Shown here one piece after another: positions 16,728-25,649 of a DNA stretch of 64,000 nt. Both the position numbers and the translations under genes were made by a program. Source of the stretch: an uncultured Collinsella sp. (lineage in GTDB: Bacteria; Actinomycetota; Coriobacteriia; Coriobacteriales; Coriobacteriaceae); assembly GCA_958415525.1 (NCBI GenBank), contig CATYZE010000005.1:1-64000 (forward strand), given 5' to 3'. The notes under the pieces were generated by a model. The model was given only the letters and a program-made list of their open reading frames with translations. It did no database searches and was not told the origin of the DNA. Position 1 is the first letter of the stretch. The number at the start of each line of letters is the position of its first letter.

Positions 16728-18743
16728 ATGACCGGGGAGCTCAAGAAGCACAGCGACACTATCGATGCCGCCGCTGCGGACGCTGCCGAGGAAGCGGTCG
16801 AGCAGGATGCCGCGCCGACCGAGCTGGATGACGCCGCCAAGGCCGCGGCCGAGCGTGAGGCTCGCCGCCAAGCGCTGTACGAGGAAAACGAGCGTGCCGA
16901 GGACGAGCGTGCCCGCGCGGAAGCAGAGCGCATGCGCGATGTGGACGACGAGGATGAGGACGAGAAACCCCGCGATACCTGGGCGACGGTGCGCCGCTTG
17001 TGGGGCGAGGCCGCCGGCGACCATTGGCGCTTCTACATCGTGTTTGCGAGCATCGTGTTCTACGTCATCTTTAACACCGCCGCGCCGGCGTACAGCGCTC
17101 TTGTCATCGACGAGCTGTGGGAGCGCATACAGGCGGCGTTTGCCAGCGGCACCACCTTCAGCATTACTTGGGAGAACTGCGGTAAGACCATCTTCGTCTA
17201 CTTTATGATCTGGACGGCCGCCGCCTCGTTCTATGCGCTCCAGAGCTTTTTGATGTCGAGTGTCGCCGAGCGCCTCAACCTGCGTCTGCGTAACCGCATC
17301 GCGCAAAAGCTCAGCCGCCTGCCGCTCGCCTACTTTGATGCGCATCGCCCCGGCGAAGTGGTCAGCCGCGCGACCAACGACTTGGACAAGATGTCCGAGA
17401 GCATGCAGCGCGGATTGCTGCAGCTGCTGGTGTCGATCGGTACCGTGTCGGGCGCCATCATCATGATGTTCGTCTATAGCGTTAAGCTCACGCTGGTCTT
17501 TTTGGGTTTTACGGCAGTGTCGCTGCTGGTGACCAAGGTGGTCTCGGCCCGCACGCATGCGGTGACCGGCGAGCGCCAGGAGTGGGTGTCCAAGATTACG
17601 AGTGCGGTCGAGGAGGGCTATTCGGGTCGCCTGGTGATTCGCGCGTTCAATCGCGAACGCCAGAGCTCTGCCGAGGTGCGCGAGGCTTCGGGCGAGCTGG
17701 CGCGCGTGAGCACCAAGGCCGACTTTATGATCAACGCCGTCGGTCCTGCGGTTCGCTTTATCGGCCGTCTGGCGCAGATCGTGATCGCGCTCGTGGGCTG
17801 CAACATGTTGGTGGCCGGCCAGATGACCGTTGGCGTGTTCCAGGCGTTCTTCCAGTTTATCTACGGGGCGTCCGAGCCCATGACGCAGCTCTCGTTTACC
17901 TTCAACTCGCTGCAGAGCGCGCTGGCGAGCGCGGAACGCGTGTTCGACCTGCTCGATGAGCCCGAGATGGAAGCCGACCCGCTGCCGGGCGAGGCCGCCA
18001 AGCTGCCGGGTCGCGTGGAGGGCCGCGTTAGCTTTGAGCATGTGCGCTTTGGCTATGCACCCGACAAGCCGCTTATGCACGACGTTTCGTTTACCGCTGA
18101 GCCGGGTCAGAAGATCGCCGTGGTGGGCACCACGGGCGCAGGCAAAACCACGCTCATCAACCTGCTCATGCGCTTCTACGAGATTGACGGCGGGCACATC
18201 ACGCTCGACGGCGTGGACACGAGTCACATGGACCGTGGCGAGCTGCGCCAGCAGTTTGGCATGGTGCTGCAGGACGCGTGGCTGTTCGATGGCACCATCG
18301 CCGAGAACATCGCCTACGGCTGCCCCGAGGCGACGCGCGACGAGATCGTGGCGGCCGCGCGCGCCGCGCAGGTGGACTTCTTTGTACGCACCATGCCGCA
18401 GAGCTACGACACACGCGTGGCGAACGATTCCGAAAGCATCAGCCAGGGCCAGCGTCAGCTGCTGACCATCGCGCGCGTGCTGCTCAACAACCCGGCGATC
18501 CTCATCCTGGACGAGGCAACGTCGAGCGTGGATACGCGCACCGAGCTTGCCATCGGCCGTGCCATGGACGCGCTCATGCGCGGGCGCACGAGCTTTGTGA
18601 TCGCGCATCGCCTGTCGACAATCGTTGATGCCGACCTCATTCTGGTTATGGACCACGGCAACATTATCGAGCAAGGCACGCATAAGGAGCTGCTCGCAGC
18701 CGAGGGAGCCTACGCCGACCTCTATCTGAGTCAGTTCGCATAA
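16728..18743 (+). CDS. ABC exporter half-transporter, catalytic subunit with charged N-terminal extension
   Basis: 671 residues. Walker A GTTGAGKTT near 467, signature ISQGQRQL near 570 and Walker B ILILDEATS with the catalytic Glu near 592, so this is the active half of the pair. An N-terminal extension of about 85 residues precedes the first membrane helix. It is rich in Ala, Glu, Asp and Arg, probably a soluble helix or disordered arm, and is unusual for this family. ATG at 16728 follows GGGAGGTGAG. The GTG nine bases earlier overlaps the ribosome binding site. Confidence 0.92.
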   Translation: MTGELKKHSDTIDAAAADAAEEAVEQDAAPTELDDAAKAAAEREARRQALYEENERAEDERARAEAERMRDVDDEDEDEKPRDTWATVRRLWGEAAGDHWRFYIVFASIVFYVIFNTAAPAYSALVIDELWERIQAAFASGTTFSITWENCGKTIFVYFMIWTAAASFYALQSFLMSSVAERLNLRLRNRIAQKLSRLPLAYFDAHRPGEVVSRATNDLDKMSESMQRGLLQLLVSIGTVSGAIIMMFVYSVKLTLVFLGFTAVSLLVTKVVSARTHAVTGERQEWVSKITSAVEEGYSGRLVIRAFNRERQSSAEVREASGELARVSTKADFMINAVGPAVRFIGRLAQIVIALVGCNMLVAGQMTVGVFQAFFQFIYGASEPMTQLSFTFNSLQSALASAERVFDLLDEPEMEADPLPGEAAKLPGRVEGRVSFEHVRFGYAPDKPLMHDVSFTAEPGQKIAVVGTTGAGKTTLINLLMRFYEIDGGHITLDGVDTSHMDRGELRQQFGMVLQDAWLFDGTIAENIAYGCPEATRDEIVAAARAAQVDFFVRTMPQSYDTRVANDSESISQGQRQLLTIARVLLNNPAILILDEATSSVDTRTELAIGRAMDALMRGRTSFVIAHRLSTIVDADLILVMDHGNIIEQGTHKELLAAEGAYADLYLSQFA

Positions 18744-18817
18744 TGTGACAAAGGGACAGTCCCGCATGTCACATTGGAAACAAAGCGCGCCGGGGATGAA
18801 TTCCCTGGCGCGCCTTC
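18742..18817. terminator. Two hairpins between converging ABC and cysE genes
   Basis: AATGTGAC at 18742 pairs with GTCACATT ending at 18775, around a GGGACAGTCCC core. Next, AAGCGCGCCGGG at 18783 pairs with CCTGGCGCGCCTT, ending at about 18816 with TCTT. Together they can end transcription from both sides. Confidence 0.75.
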
Positions 18818-18850
18818 TTGCGTTGATGCGGGTCTGTACCGTTCGCAGCC

Positions 18851-19555
18851 CTAGTGCTCGTCCACGAGCTTGGCGACGAGGGCCTTGAGCTCGGCCACCT
18901 CTCGCTCGAGTTCCTTGACGCGGCGGGCATTCTCGGTGATGCCCTGACGGTTGAGCGCGGACTGCTCGGCGGCGTCATCGGGCATGTACTCGCGATGCTG
19001 CTTGGCATCGAAGCTCTCCTCGAACACGCGGCAGCCGTTGCGCTTGATGATGCGTCCCGGCACGCCAACGACGGTGCAGTTGTCGGGCACGTCTTTAACG
19101 ACGACCGAGTTGCCGCCGATCTTGACGTTGTTGCCGATGCGAATGTTGCCGAGCACCTTGGCGCCCGTGCCCACGGTGACGTTGTTGCCCAGGGTGGGGT
19201 GGCGCTTGCCGGTCTCGTTGCCGGTACCGCCGAGCGTGACGCCCTGGTAGAGCACGCAGTTGTCGCCCACAATGGTGGTCTCGCCGATGACGACGCCCAT
19301 GGCGTGGTCGATAAAGAAGTGCTTGCCAATTTGCGCGGCGGGATGAATCTCGACGCCGGTGATGTGGCGGGTGATTTGTGAGAGCACGCGGGCGAGTGAG
19401 CGATGACCATGCTCCCAGAGCCAGTGCTCGGGTACGTGGTTCCACTTGGCATGCAGACCGGGGTACGAAAGGAAAATGACCAGGCCGTTTTGCGCGGCGG
19501 GGTCCTGCGCCTGGACGGTCTTGATGTCCTCGCGAATGGTATTGATAAAGCTCAC
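18851..19555 (-). CDS. cysE: Serine O-acetyltransferase
   Basis: 234 residues. It makes O-acetylserine from serine and acetyl-CoA, the entry to cysteine. A left-handed beta-helix of hexapeptide repeats is obvious ([24 protein letters not shown], cut here for length, then [18 protein letters not shown]). The catalytic His is in the DHAMG segment. A coiled tail ([20 protein letters not shown]) ends the protein and replaces the usual Cys-synthase-binding Ile tail. The start is GTG at 19555 after AAGGGAGGGCGG. The longer reading to 19630 lacks such a site. No cysK lies next to it. Confidence 0.93.
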   Translation of the reverse strand: MSFINTIREDIKTVQAQDPAAQNGLVIFLSYPGLHAKWNHVPEHWLWEHGHRSLARVLSQITRHITGVEIHPAAQIGKHFFIDHAMGVVIGETTIVGDNCVLYQGVTLGGTGNETGKRHPTLGNNVTVGTGAKVLGNIRIGNNVKIGGNSVVVKDVPDNCTVVGVPGRIIKRNGCRVFEESFDAKQHREYMPDDAAEQSALNRQGITENARRVKELEREVAELKALVAKLVDEH

Positions 19556-19779
19556 CGGCCGCCCTCCCTTAGCGCCATGGCAATGCGATTCAATAAAGTA
19601 TAGCGATTCGCTAGGGATTAGGAAGAGCAATCTTGCTTTGCTTTAGGTGACAAGTGTCAGTTGTGCAAACTTGCTGGTAATGAAGTAAGACTTTTGAGAG
19701 GTTTGGCTCGTGCTCGCGCTGCAACCGTATACTGGTCAACTTGGACGTGTCCGCGCCCGCAACTGAGAGGTTTTACTTC

Positions 19780-20427
19780 ATGGGTTTCATCAATTTTATC
19801 GCCGAGTTGCTCAAGGATCCGCGCACCGCGATCGCCAGCTGGATTGCCGCCGGTCCGCTTATGGCCTACGGCTGCGTGTTCCTGATCATCTTTATCGAGA
19901 CGGGCGTCGTGTTCTTCCCGTTCCTTCCCGGCGACTCGCTGCTGTTCGCCTCGGGCTTCTTCGCCCACAACGGTGGCTTTAACATCGTGGCGCTTTTGGC
20001 CACTGCGTGGGCCGCTGCTATCCTGGGCGACCAGTGCAACTTTATGATCGGCCACTTCTTCGGCCGCAAGATCATCGCCTCGGGCAAGGTGAAGGCCATG
20101 ACGCCCGAGCGCATCAAAAAGTCCGAGGACTTCCTGGACAAGTGGGGCCACCTGGCCATCTTCCTCGGCCGTTTCTTCCCGTTCATCCGCACCTTCGTGC
20201 CCTTTATCGCCGGCATGGGCGGTATGCACTGGCGCAACTTTGTCATCTTTAACGTGCTGGGCGGCATTACCTGGTCGACGGTCTTTACGCTGCTGGGCTA
20301 CTTCTTTGGCGGCATTCCCTTTGTGCAGGAGCACTTTGAGCTGCTGATCGTCGGTATCGTCGCCGTGTCGATCATTCCGACCGTGGTCGGCCTGGTCAAG
20401 TCCAAGCTCGGGAAGAAGAACGCCTAG
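19780..20427 (+). CDS. DedA-family membrane protein
   Basis: 215 residues. The DedA marks FPFLPGDSLLFASGF (about 45-60) and GRFFPFIRTFVPFIAGMGGM (about 130-150) are present, with four to six membrane spans. DedA proteins are undecaprenyl-phosphate or phospholipid flippases related to the SNARE-associated/VTT family. GAGAGG precedes the chosen ATG. A longer reading from 19741 is not supported. Confidence 0.92.
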   Translation: MGFINFIAELLKDPRTAIASWIAAGPLMAYGCVFLIIFIETGVVFFPFLPGDSLLFASGFFAHNGGFNIVALLATAWAAAILGDQCNFMIGHFFGRKIIASGKVKAMTPERIKKSEDFLDKWGHLAIFLGRFFPFIRTFVPFIAGMGGMHWRNFVIFNVLGGITWSTVFTLLGYFFGGIPFVQEHFELLIVGIVAVSIIPTVVGLVKSKLGKKNA

Positions 20428-20455
20428 TTTGCACCTATTTTCGGACGTTAATTTC

Positions 20456-20487
20456 AAGGCCCGTCATCGGATTCGATGGCGGGCCTT
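20456..20487 (+). terminator. Terminator after dedA
   Basis: AAGGCCCGTCATCG pairs with CGATGGCGGGCCTT, followed by TTGTG. Confidence 0.85.
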
Positions 20488-20570
20488 TTGTGTTGAAGGC
20501 AAATGAAAATACTTTACTTAGTTAAAGAAAAGCGTTTTATCCAAGGCGTACGGGGAGTACAATCTCGTGC

Positions 20571-20720
20571 ATGCGAATCGACGCGCCATCGGCTTTGATG
20601 TTGCCCGCGTGTCCTGCCCGGCTCTACGCTCCGGGCGTGCGACGTTGCGACGCGGCCGGCTTCGGTCCTTGTGTGCGGGTTCGCGAGTATGCAACCGTGT
20701 ATGTAAGGAGCGACATATGA
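20571..20720 (+). other. Candidate upstream leader ORF of ilvE
   Basis: A 49-codon reading frame runs from ATG 20571 to a TGA that overlaps the ilvE ATG (ATGA). A TACAAT box at 20558-20563 would put transcription start almost on this ATG, so translation could be leaderless. The last 15 codons hold four of its five or six Val codons (CVRVREYATVYVRS). Whether it is translated is unknown. The 289-bp gap before ilvE otherwise holds only the dedA terminator. Confidence 0.35.
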
Positions 20721-21769
20721 CTGTCGAGAAGAAGGATATCGATTGGGGTAGCCTCGGCTTTGGCTACATGAAGACCGACTACAGCTACGAGGCTCATTGG
20801 AAGGACGGCGAGTGGGACGAGGGCGGCCTGACCACCGACCACACCATGCACGTCTCCGAGTGCGGCGGCATCTTCCATTACTGCCAGGAGGTCTTTGAGG
20901 GCCTGAAGGCTTACACCGCCGAGGACGGCAGCATCGTCTGCTTCCGTCCCGACATGAACGCCGAGCGTATGTACAACTCCGCCGAGCGCCTGGAGATGCC
21001 CCCGTTCCCCAAGGACAAGTTTGTCGAGGCCGTCAAGCAGGTCGTCGCTGCCAACGCCGCATGGGTTCCGCCCTTCGGCTCCGGCGCAACCCTGTACGTG
21101 CGCCCGTTTATGATCGGCTCCGGTGACGTGATCGGCGTGGCTCCCGCTCCTGAGTACACGTTCCGCATTCTCGTGACCCCGGTCGGTCCGTACTTTAAGG
21201 GTGGCCTCAAGCCCGTCAAGCTGCGCGTTTCCGAGTATGACCGCGCCGCACCGCATGGCACCGGCAACATCAAGGCCGGCCTCAACTACGCCATGTCCCT
21301 CAAGCCCACGATGGAGGCTCACCGCGAGGGCTATGCCGAGAACCTGTATCTCGACTCCGAGTCCCGCACCTATGTCGAGGAGACCGGTGGCGCCAACGTC
21401 CTGTTCGTGAAGGAGGACGGCACCCTCGTCGTTCCGCAGTCGCACACCGACTCCATCCTGCCCTCCATCACTCGCCGTTCGCTCGTTCAGGTCGCCGAGG
21501 ACCTGGGCATGACCGTCGACCAGCGTCCCGTCGAGTGGGCCGAGGTCAAGGCCGGTACCTTCGTTGAGTGCGGCCTGTGCGGCACCGCTGCCGTCATCTC
21601 CCCGGTGGGCGAGATCGACAACAAGGTCTATGGCGCCGATGAGACCGTGACCTTCCCGGCTGGCTGCACCGAGATCGGCCCCGTGATGAAGAAGCTCCGC
21701 GAGACCCTGACTGGCATCCAGTCTGGTGCCGTTGAGGATAAGCACAACTGGGTCTACGTCGTCGCGTAA
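20717..21769 (+). CDS. ilvE: Branched-chain amino acid aminotransferase
   Basis: 350 residues, a class IV PLP aminotransferase. The PLP Lys lies in GNIKAGLNYAMS near 180. FEGLKAY near 65, YVRPFMIGS near 125 and EETGGANVLFV near 218 are family marks. It converts the 2-keto acids of Val, Ile and Leu to the amino acids and back. AAGGAG precedes the ATG. A nested palindrome with terminator follows. No other ilv or leu genes are adjacent. Confidence 0.95.
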   Translation: MTVEKKDIDWGSLGFGYMKTDYSYEAHWKDGEWDEGGLTTDHTMHVSECGGIFHYCQEVFEGLKAYTAEDGSIVCFRPDMNAERMYNSAERLEMPPFPKDKFVEAVKQVVAANAAWVPPFGSGATLYVRPFMIGSGDVIGVAPAPEYTFRILVTPVGPYFKGGLKPVKLRVSEYDRAAPHGTGNIKAGLNYAMSLKPTMEAHREGYAENLYLDSESRTYVEETGGANVLFVKEDGTLVVPQSHTDSILPSITRRSLVQVAEDLGMTVDQRPVEWAEVKAGTFVECGLCGTAAVISPVGEIDNKVYGADETVTFPAGCTEIGPVMKKLRETLTGIQSGAVEDKHNWVYVVA

Positions 21770-21785
21770 TTTGTCTTAGCTGCCC

Positions 21786-21910
21786 GGCCCGAGGGCAACC
21801 TTCCTTTCCGGCGCGTCCTCGGACATGAAAGAGCCCCCGCTGCGCACTTCGTGCGGCGGGGGCTCTTTCGTCCTGCGGAATGCGCCGGAAAGGAAGGTTG
21901 CCCTCGGGCC
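21786..21910. repeat. Nested palindrome with terminator core after ilvE
   Basis: Outer arms 21786-21814 and 21882-21910 are a perfect 29-bp inverted repeat. Inside, GAAAGAGCCCCCGC at 21827 pairs with GCGGGGGCTCTTTC ending at 21869, which looks like the real terminator. Between outer and inner stems are two similar strands (GTCCTCGGACAT and GTCCTGCGGAAT). Confidence 0.9.
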
Positions 21911-21964
21911 TGCGTTGCCTCGATATCGCCGTACGGGCAATTATTAATCTGAATTAAAGATGGT

Positions 21965-22025
21965 GCGCGGCCTTTCGGCCGCGCTTTTTATAAAGAAGGG
22001 GTCCAGGGCGATTGCCCTGGACCCC
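21965..22025. terminator. Two hairpins ahead of the lemA stop
   Basis: GCGCGGCC/GGCCGCGC with TTTTT (21965-21990, rightward) and GGGGTCCAGGGC/GCCCTGGACCCC (21998-22025, leftward, for lemA). Confidence 0.75.
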
Positions 22026-22062
22026 AAGGATCAATGTGCTGGCGGAAGCTCGGCCGTGTCTA

Positions 22063-22614
22063 CTAGAACTTGACGGTCGGTGCCTGGCGGGCGGCCTCGG
22101 CGGCCTCGAAGCCCTGGCGCTCCTTAAACTGGAAGATGCCGGCAAAGATGACGGCAGGGAACGTCTGAATGGCGTTGTTGTAGCTGAGCACGCAGTCGTT
22201 GTAGCTCTGACGCGCGTAGCTTACCTTGTTCTCGGTGTCCTCGAGCGTGGCCTGGAGCTGCGTAAAGTTGGTGTTCGCCTTAAGGTCGGGATAGGCCTCG
22301 GCCACGGCAAAGAGCTGGCGCAGCGCACCGGTCAGCACATTGTCGGCTTCCATCTTGGCCTCGGGCGTGGTGGCGCTCACGGCGGCGTTGCGCGCGTTGA
22401 CCACGGCAGCGAGCGTGTCCTGCTCGTGCTTGGCGTAGCCCTTGACGGTCTCGACCAGGTTGGGGATCAGGTCGTTGCGGCGCTGCAGCTGCGTGTCGAT
22501 GTTCTGCCAGGCGTTATCGATGCGATTGCGCTTGGTGACCATGTTGTTGTAGATACCGGCGATGGCGCAGGCAATCACAACGACAACAACGATACCGATG
22601 ATGACGGGAAGCAT
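22063..22614 (-). CDS. lemA: LemA-family membrane protein
   Basis: 183 residues. One N-terminal membrane segment (LPVIIGIVVVVVIACAIAGI) and then a helical bundle with the LemA marks RIDNAWQNIDTQLQRRNDLI and NLVETVKGYAKHE. The role of LemA is poorly known, and in some bacteria it accompanies proteases or envelope stress genes. GGAGAC precedes the ATG. It stands alone here. Confidence 0.92.
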   Translation of the reverse strand: MLPVIIGIVVVVVIACAIAGIYNNMVTKRNRIDNAWQNIDTQLQRRNDLIPNLVETVKGYAKHEQDTLAAVVNARNAAVSATTPEAKMEADNVLTGALRQLFAVAEAYPDLKANTNFTQLQATLEDTENKVSYARQSYNDCVLSYNNAIQTFPAVIFAGIFQFKERQGFEAAEAARQAPTVKF

Positions 22615-22812
22615 GATGTCTCCGTTTCGAATGGCAGCGGCGTCTTGCGCCAGCCGTCGTTGGTGTAACGAATCTAGTATACCCGCAACCCTTGGCGGTG
22701 CCGAACTTTCCGGTGAGCGTTATGTTTCAACCAAGGAGGGATGCCGGTATGGAACGGGTGGTACAGGTGTAAGATATGCGACAGATTAAGGAATGCTGTC
22801 TACACCTTGAGG

Positions 22813-23409
22813 ATGGCGATACGGATGGACCTTCGCATCAAGAAAACCTATCGTGCCCTGTTCGATGCCTTTACCGAGCTTTTGGAAGAGCATCGCTTTG
22901 AGGATCTGACGGTTGCCATGCTCTGCGACCGGGCCCTGATTCGCCGCACGACGTTCTATAAGCATTTTCGCGACAAGAACGACTACTTCGCCTTCTATAT
23001 CGATGAGCTCATGACGGGCTTGCCACAAAACCGGGCCGATACGGCGGGCGCGGAGTCGGTCGAAGACGTGCAAGTGCTTCGCCATGAGGTGTTTGCCGAC
23101 GCCATGGATATGATCCTGGCACATGAGCAGCTCATGGATAACATCCTGGAGAGCAGCATGTCGGGCATGCTGACCAGCATGATTTGCGACCGCATTGCCC
23201 ACTCCATTCGCGAGCGCGTGATGAGCACGCTTGACGAGGGCGCCTTGGCCCCCGTATCGCTCGAGACGACATCGGAGTTTATCGCCGGCGGCATTATTCG
23301 GCTGTTCACAAACTGGTGGGAATCGGGTCACGATCTTGAGAGTCGACCCGAGATTGCCGACGTGGTCGATGCGCTGTTTGAGCGGACCATGACGCCGGTG
23401 AATCACTAA
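22813..23409 (+). CDS. TetR-family transcriptional regulator
   Basis: 198 residues. The N-terminal helix-turn-helix reads FEDLTVAMLCDRALIRRTTF followed by YKHFRDKNDYF. A helical ligand domain follows. The C-terminal region resembles TetR proteins with a TetR_C_7 type tail. Start chosen at 22813 (TTGAGG upstream). A second Met four codons later is possible. The stop is 3 bp before the tRNA-Ser gene on the other strand. No obvious target is adjacent. Confidence 0.85.
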   Translation: MAIRMDLRIKKTYRALFDAFTELLEEHRFEDLTVAMLCDRALIRRTTFYKHFRDKNDYFAFYIDELMTGLPQNRADTAGAESVEDVQVLRHEVFADAMDMILAHEQLMDNILESSMSGMLTSMICDRIAHSIRERVMSTLDEGALAPVSLETTSEFIAGGIIRLFTNWWESGHDLESRPEIADVVDALFERTMTPVNH

Positions 23410-23411
23410 GG

Positions 23412-23501
23412 TGGCGGAGAGAGGGGGATTCGAACCCCCGGAACGCTCTCGCGCTCAACGGTTTTCAAGACCGCCGCATTCAACCGCTCTGCCATCTCTC
23501 C
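23412..23501 (-). tRNA. tRNA-Ser (UGA)
   Basis: Class II tRNA of 90 nt including encoded CCA. The acceptor GGAGAGA pairs with TCTCTCC. The anticodon loop reads CTTGAAA (anticodon TGA). A long variable arm is present (GCGCGAGAGCG region), and the T loop is GTTCGAATCC. It lies in the opposite direction to the genes on either side. Confidence 0.97.
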
Positions 23502-23552
23502 GTGAGTCGTAATGATAGCATCGTTTTGGATTTGCAACAGGGAAGGCGGACG

Positions 23553-25328
23553 ATGACGAGCACCGGAATCGATGAGAAGTTCATGCGCGAGGCGCTGGCG
23601 GAGGCGCGCGCCGCTGCTGCGGTGGGCGAGGTGCCGATCGGTGCCGTGGTAGTGCGCGCGGGCGAGATTGTCGCGAGGGCACATAATCGCCGCGAGCTCG
23701 ACCAGGATCCTTCGGCGCATGCCGAGTTTGCGGCACTGTGCGCCGCTGCTCAGACGCTTGGTCGCTGGCGTCTTTCCGATTGCACGGTCTATGTGACACT
23801 CGAGCCCTGCTGCATGTGCGCGGGGCTCATGGTCAACGCGCGCGTAGGGCGCTGCGTGTACGGTGCGGCCGATGTGAAGGCGGGCGCACTGGGCTCGCTG
23901 TTCGACCTCAATGCCGATTCGCGCCTGAATCATCGCTTTAATGTGACCGCTGGCGTGCTGGTAGACGAGTGCCGCGAGGTGTTGAGCAGCTATTTTGCCG
24001 GTTTGCGTGGCGCGGATGGTTGCGGCTGTGGGTCCGATCTTGAGGCGCATGCCGCTCATGCCGCGGCGTTGGTTGATGCCGACGGGGTTGCTGGTGCGGC
24101 GGTCGACTTTGGCCCTGTGCAGCGCCGACCGCGTCGCGTGCTACTGGCGATCGACTCCTTTAAGGGCAGCGTGTCGAGCGCGCAGGCGGAGTCGGCGGTT
24201 GCCGAGGGCGTGCGCCGCGTGTGGCCCGATGCCGAGGTGAGCGCGCTACCGCTGGCGGACGGCGGCGAGGGTACGCTCGATGCCGTTGCCGCGTGCGGCG
24301 GTGAGATTGTGACCTGCGAGGTCGCAGGGCCTCTGCACGAGCACGTGTCTGCCCGGATGCTGGTAGATACCGTGCGCGAATCGGCTGTCATCGAGATGGC
24401 CGAGGCCGCGGGCATTGGGTATTCGCCTTGCACGGAGTCGGCGGCACTGGCTGCTACGACCTATGGCGTGGGCGAGCTCATGCTCCGCGCGGTTCACGCG
24501 GGGGCGAAGACGCTATATATAGGACTGGGCGGCAGTGCCACCAACGACGGCGGCGCCGGCATGCTGCAGGCATTGGGCGCCCGTCTTGTCGATGATCATG
24601 GCTGCGATATCGCGCCGGGGCTCGCGGGCCTTGAGCAGGTGGCGAGCGTTGATTTGGCTCCGGCGGTACAAGCGCTGGACGGCGCGAGCATCGTCGTACT
24701 CTCCGATGTAGAGAATCCGCTCGTGGGGCGTCGTGGTGCGTTGGCGGTGTTTGGCGGGCAGAAGGGTCTACCGACGGGCGATGCCCAGGTGCTGAGCAGG
24801 TATGACAGCTGGATGGTCGGCTACGGTCGTCTGCTCGATGCGGCGATTGCCGAGGTGCGGGGCCAGGGCTTGCTGCGTGTGCCCGAGGGCGCGCGGACGT
24901 TTGGTTCGGTCCTTGGCGTGCCCGGCGCAGGTGCTGCAGGTGGCCTGGGGGCTGCACTGCTGGCGCTTGGTGCCGAGTCGCGTTCGGGTGTGGAGACCGT
25001 GCTCGACCTCGTCGGGTTCGACGAGCGCGTGCGCGATGTCGACCTGGTCATAACAGGCGAGGGTAACATGGATGAGCAGTCCGCCGCCGGCAAGGCGCCG
25101 GTGGGCGTGGCGCGCCGCGCCAAGCGCTATGGCAAACCGGTGGTCGCCGTCGTGGGCGGTCGCGCCGATAACCTGGATGCGGTGTATGAACAGGGCATCG
25201 ACTTGGTATTGCCGATCTGCCGCAAGCCCATGTCCCTCGACCAAGCGCTTGACCCCCAAGAAGCCACAACTAACCTCATCTGTGCCGGCGAAGCTGCTGC
25301 CCAAGCCTACGACCTCGCCCGCATCTAG
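23553..25328 (+). CDS. Fusion of tRNA adenosine deaminase (TadA) and glycerate kinase
   Basis: 591 residues. Residues 1-155 are a complete TadA that converts A34 to inosine in tRNA-Arg, with AHAEFAAL near 50 (zinc His and catalytic Glu) and EPCCMCAGLM near 80 (two zinc Cys). A Gly/Asp/Ala/His-rich linker of about 40 residues follows. Residues about 200-591 are a class I glycerate kinase (GlxK/GarK, PF02595), with RRVLLAIDSFKGSVSSAQAE, PLADGGEGTLDAVAACGG, GLGGSATNDGGAGML and GEGNMDEQSAAGKAP. No stop or frame break separates them, and GGGAAGG precedes the ATG. The two activities have no known metabolic link. The gene comes just before the SRP RNA, the usual tadA position in Gram-positives. Confidence 0.93.
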   Translation: MTSTGIDEKFMREALAEARAAAAVGEVPIGAVVVRAGEIVARAHNRRELDQDPSAHAEFAALCAAAQTLGRWRLSDCTVYVTLEPCCMCAGLMVNARVGRCVYGAADVKAGALGSLFDLNADSRLNHRFNVTAGVLVDECREVLSSYFAGLRGADGCGCGSDLEAHAAHAAALVDADGVAGAAVDFGPVQRRPRRVLLAIDSFKGSVSSAQAESAVAEGVRRVWPDAEVSALPLADGGEGTLDAVAACGGEIVTCEVAGPLHEHVSARMLVDTVRESAVIEMAEAAGIGYSPCTESAALAATTYGVGELMLRAVHAGAKTLYIGLGGSATNDGGAGMLQALGARLVDDHGCDIAPGLAGLEQVASVDLAPAVQALDGASIVVLSDVENPLVGRRGALAVFGGQKGLPTGDAQVLSRYDSWMVGYGRLLDAAIAEVRGQGLLRVPEGARTFGSVLGVPGAGAAGGLGAALLALGAESRSGVETVLDLVGFDERVRDVDLVITGEGNMDEQSAAGKAPVGVARRAKRYGKPVVAVVGGRADNLDAVYEQGIDLVLPICRKPMSLDQALDPQEATTNLICAGEAAAQAYDLARI

Positions 25329-25353
25329 AGCTCTTTCCAGCCAACCCTCAATA

Positions 25354-25420
25354 AGTTGCGGTGGAATAGTTCCTGTTTTTGCGGCTTGAGCAGCCAAACA
25401 GGAGCTATTCCACCGCAACT
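25354..25420. repeat. AGTTGCGGTG palindrome, family C (copy 1)
   Basis: Arms 25354-25378 and 25396-25420 (25 bp, one mismatch) start AGTTGCGGTGGAATAGTTCC. A second member with the same arms lies at 49458-49524. It is the first of three palindromes in the 25329-25785 gap, which holds no gene. Confidence 0.9.
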
Positions 25421-25471
25421 TCGAGAATGGCCATCCGAAGCTGGCTGGCTTGAGCCTCGAATCGGAGCGTT

Positions 25472-25633
25472 CGCCACAAAAGGCGGCTATCTACTACGTT
25501 TAACCGGGCATCCTTGACCATCTCGGAATTTGCGAAAATAAAACCGCAGGTAGACAGCTTGCTGATTATCGAAAAAGCTGGCTATGGTCGACCCCTACGG
25601 CCTAAACGTAGTAGATAGGCCCTTTTCGTGGCG
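25472..25633. repeat. Long inverted repeat with 100-nt interior
   Basis: CGCCACAAAAGGCGGC at 25472 begins an arm of 31 bp that pairs with 25603-25633, with a few mismatches. The core is CTATCTACTACGTTTA/TAAACGTAGTAGATAG. The interior has weaker self-complementarity (CAGCTTGCTGATTATCGAAAAAGCTGG). Confidence 0.8.
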
Positions 25634-25649
25634 CAACACCAGACCAGTC

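Noticed and set aside
20567..20716. N-terminal extension of IlvE from GTG 20567
   Set aside because: The extra residues are Arg/Cys-rich and unlike the family, while AAGGAG sits just before ATG 20717.
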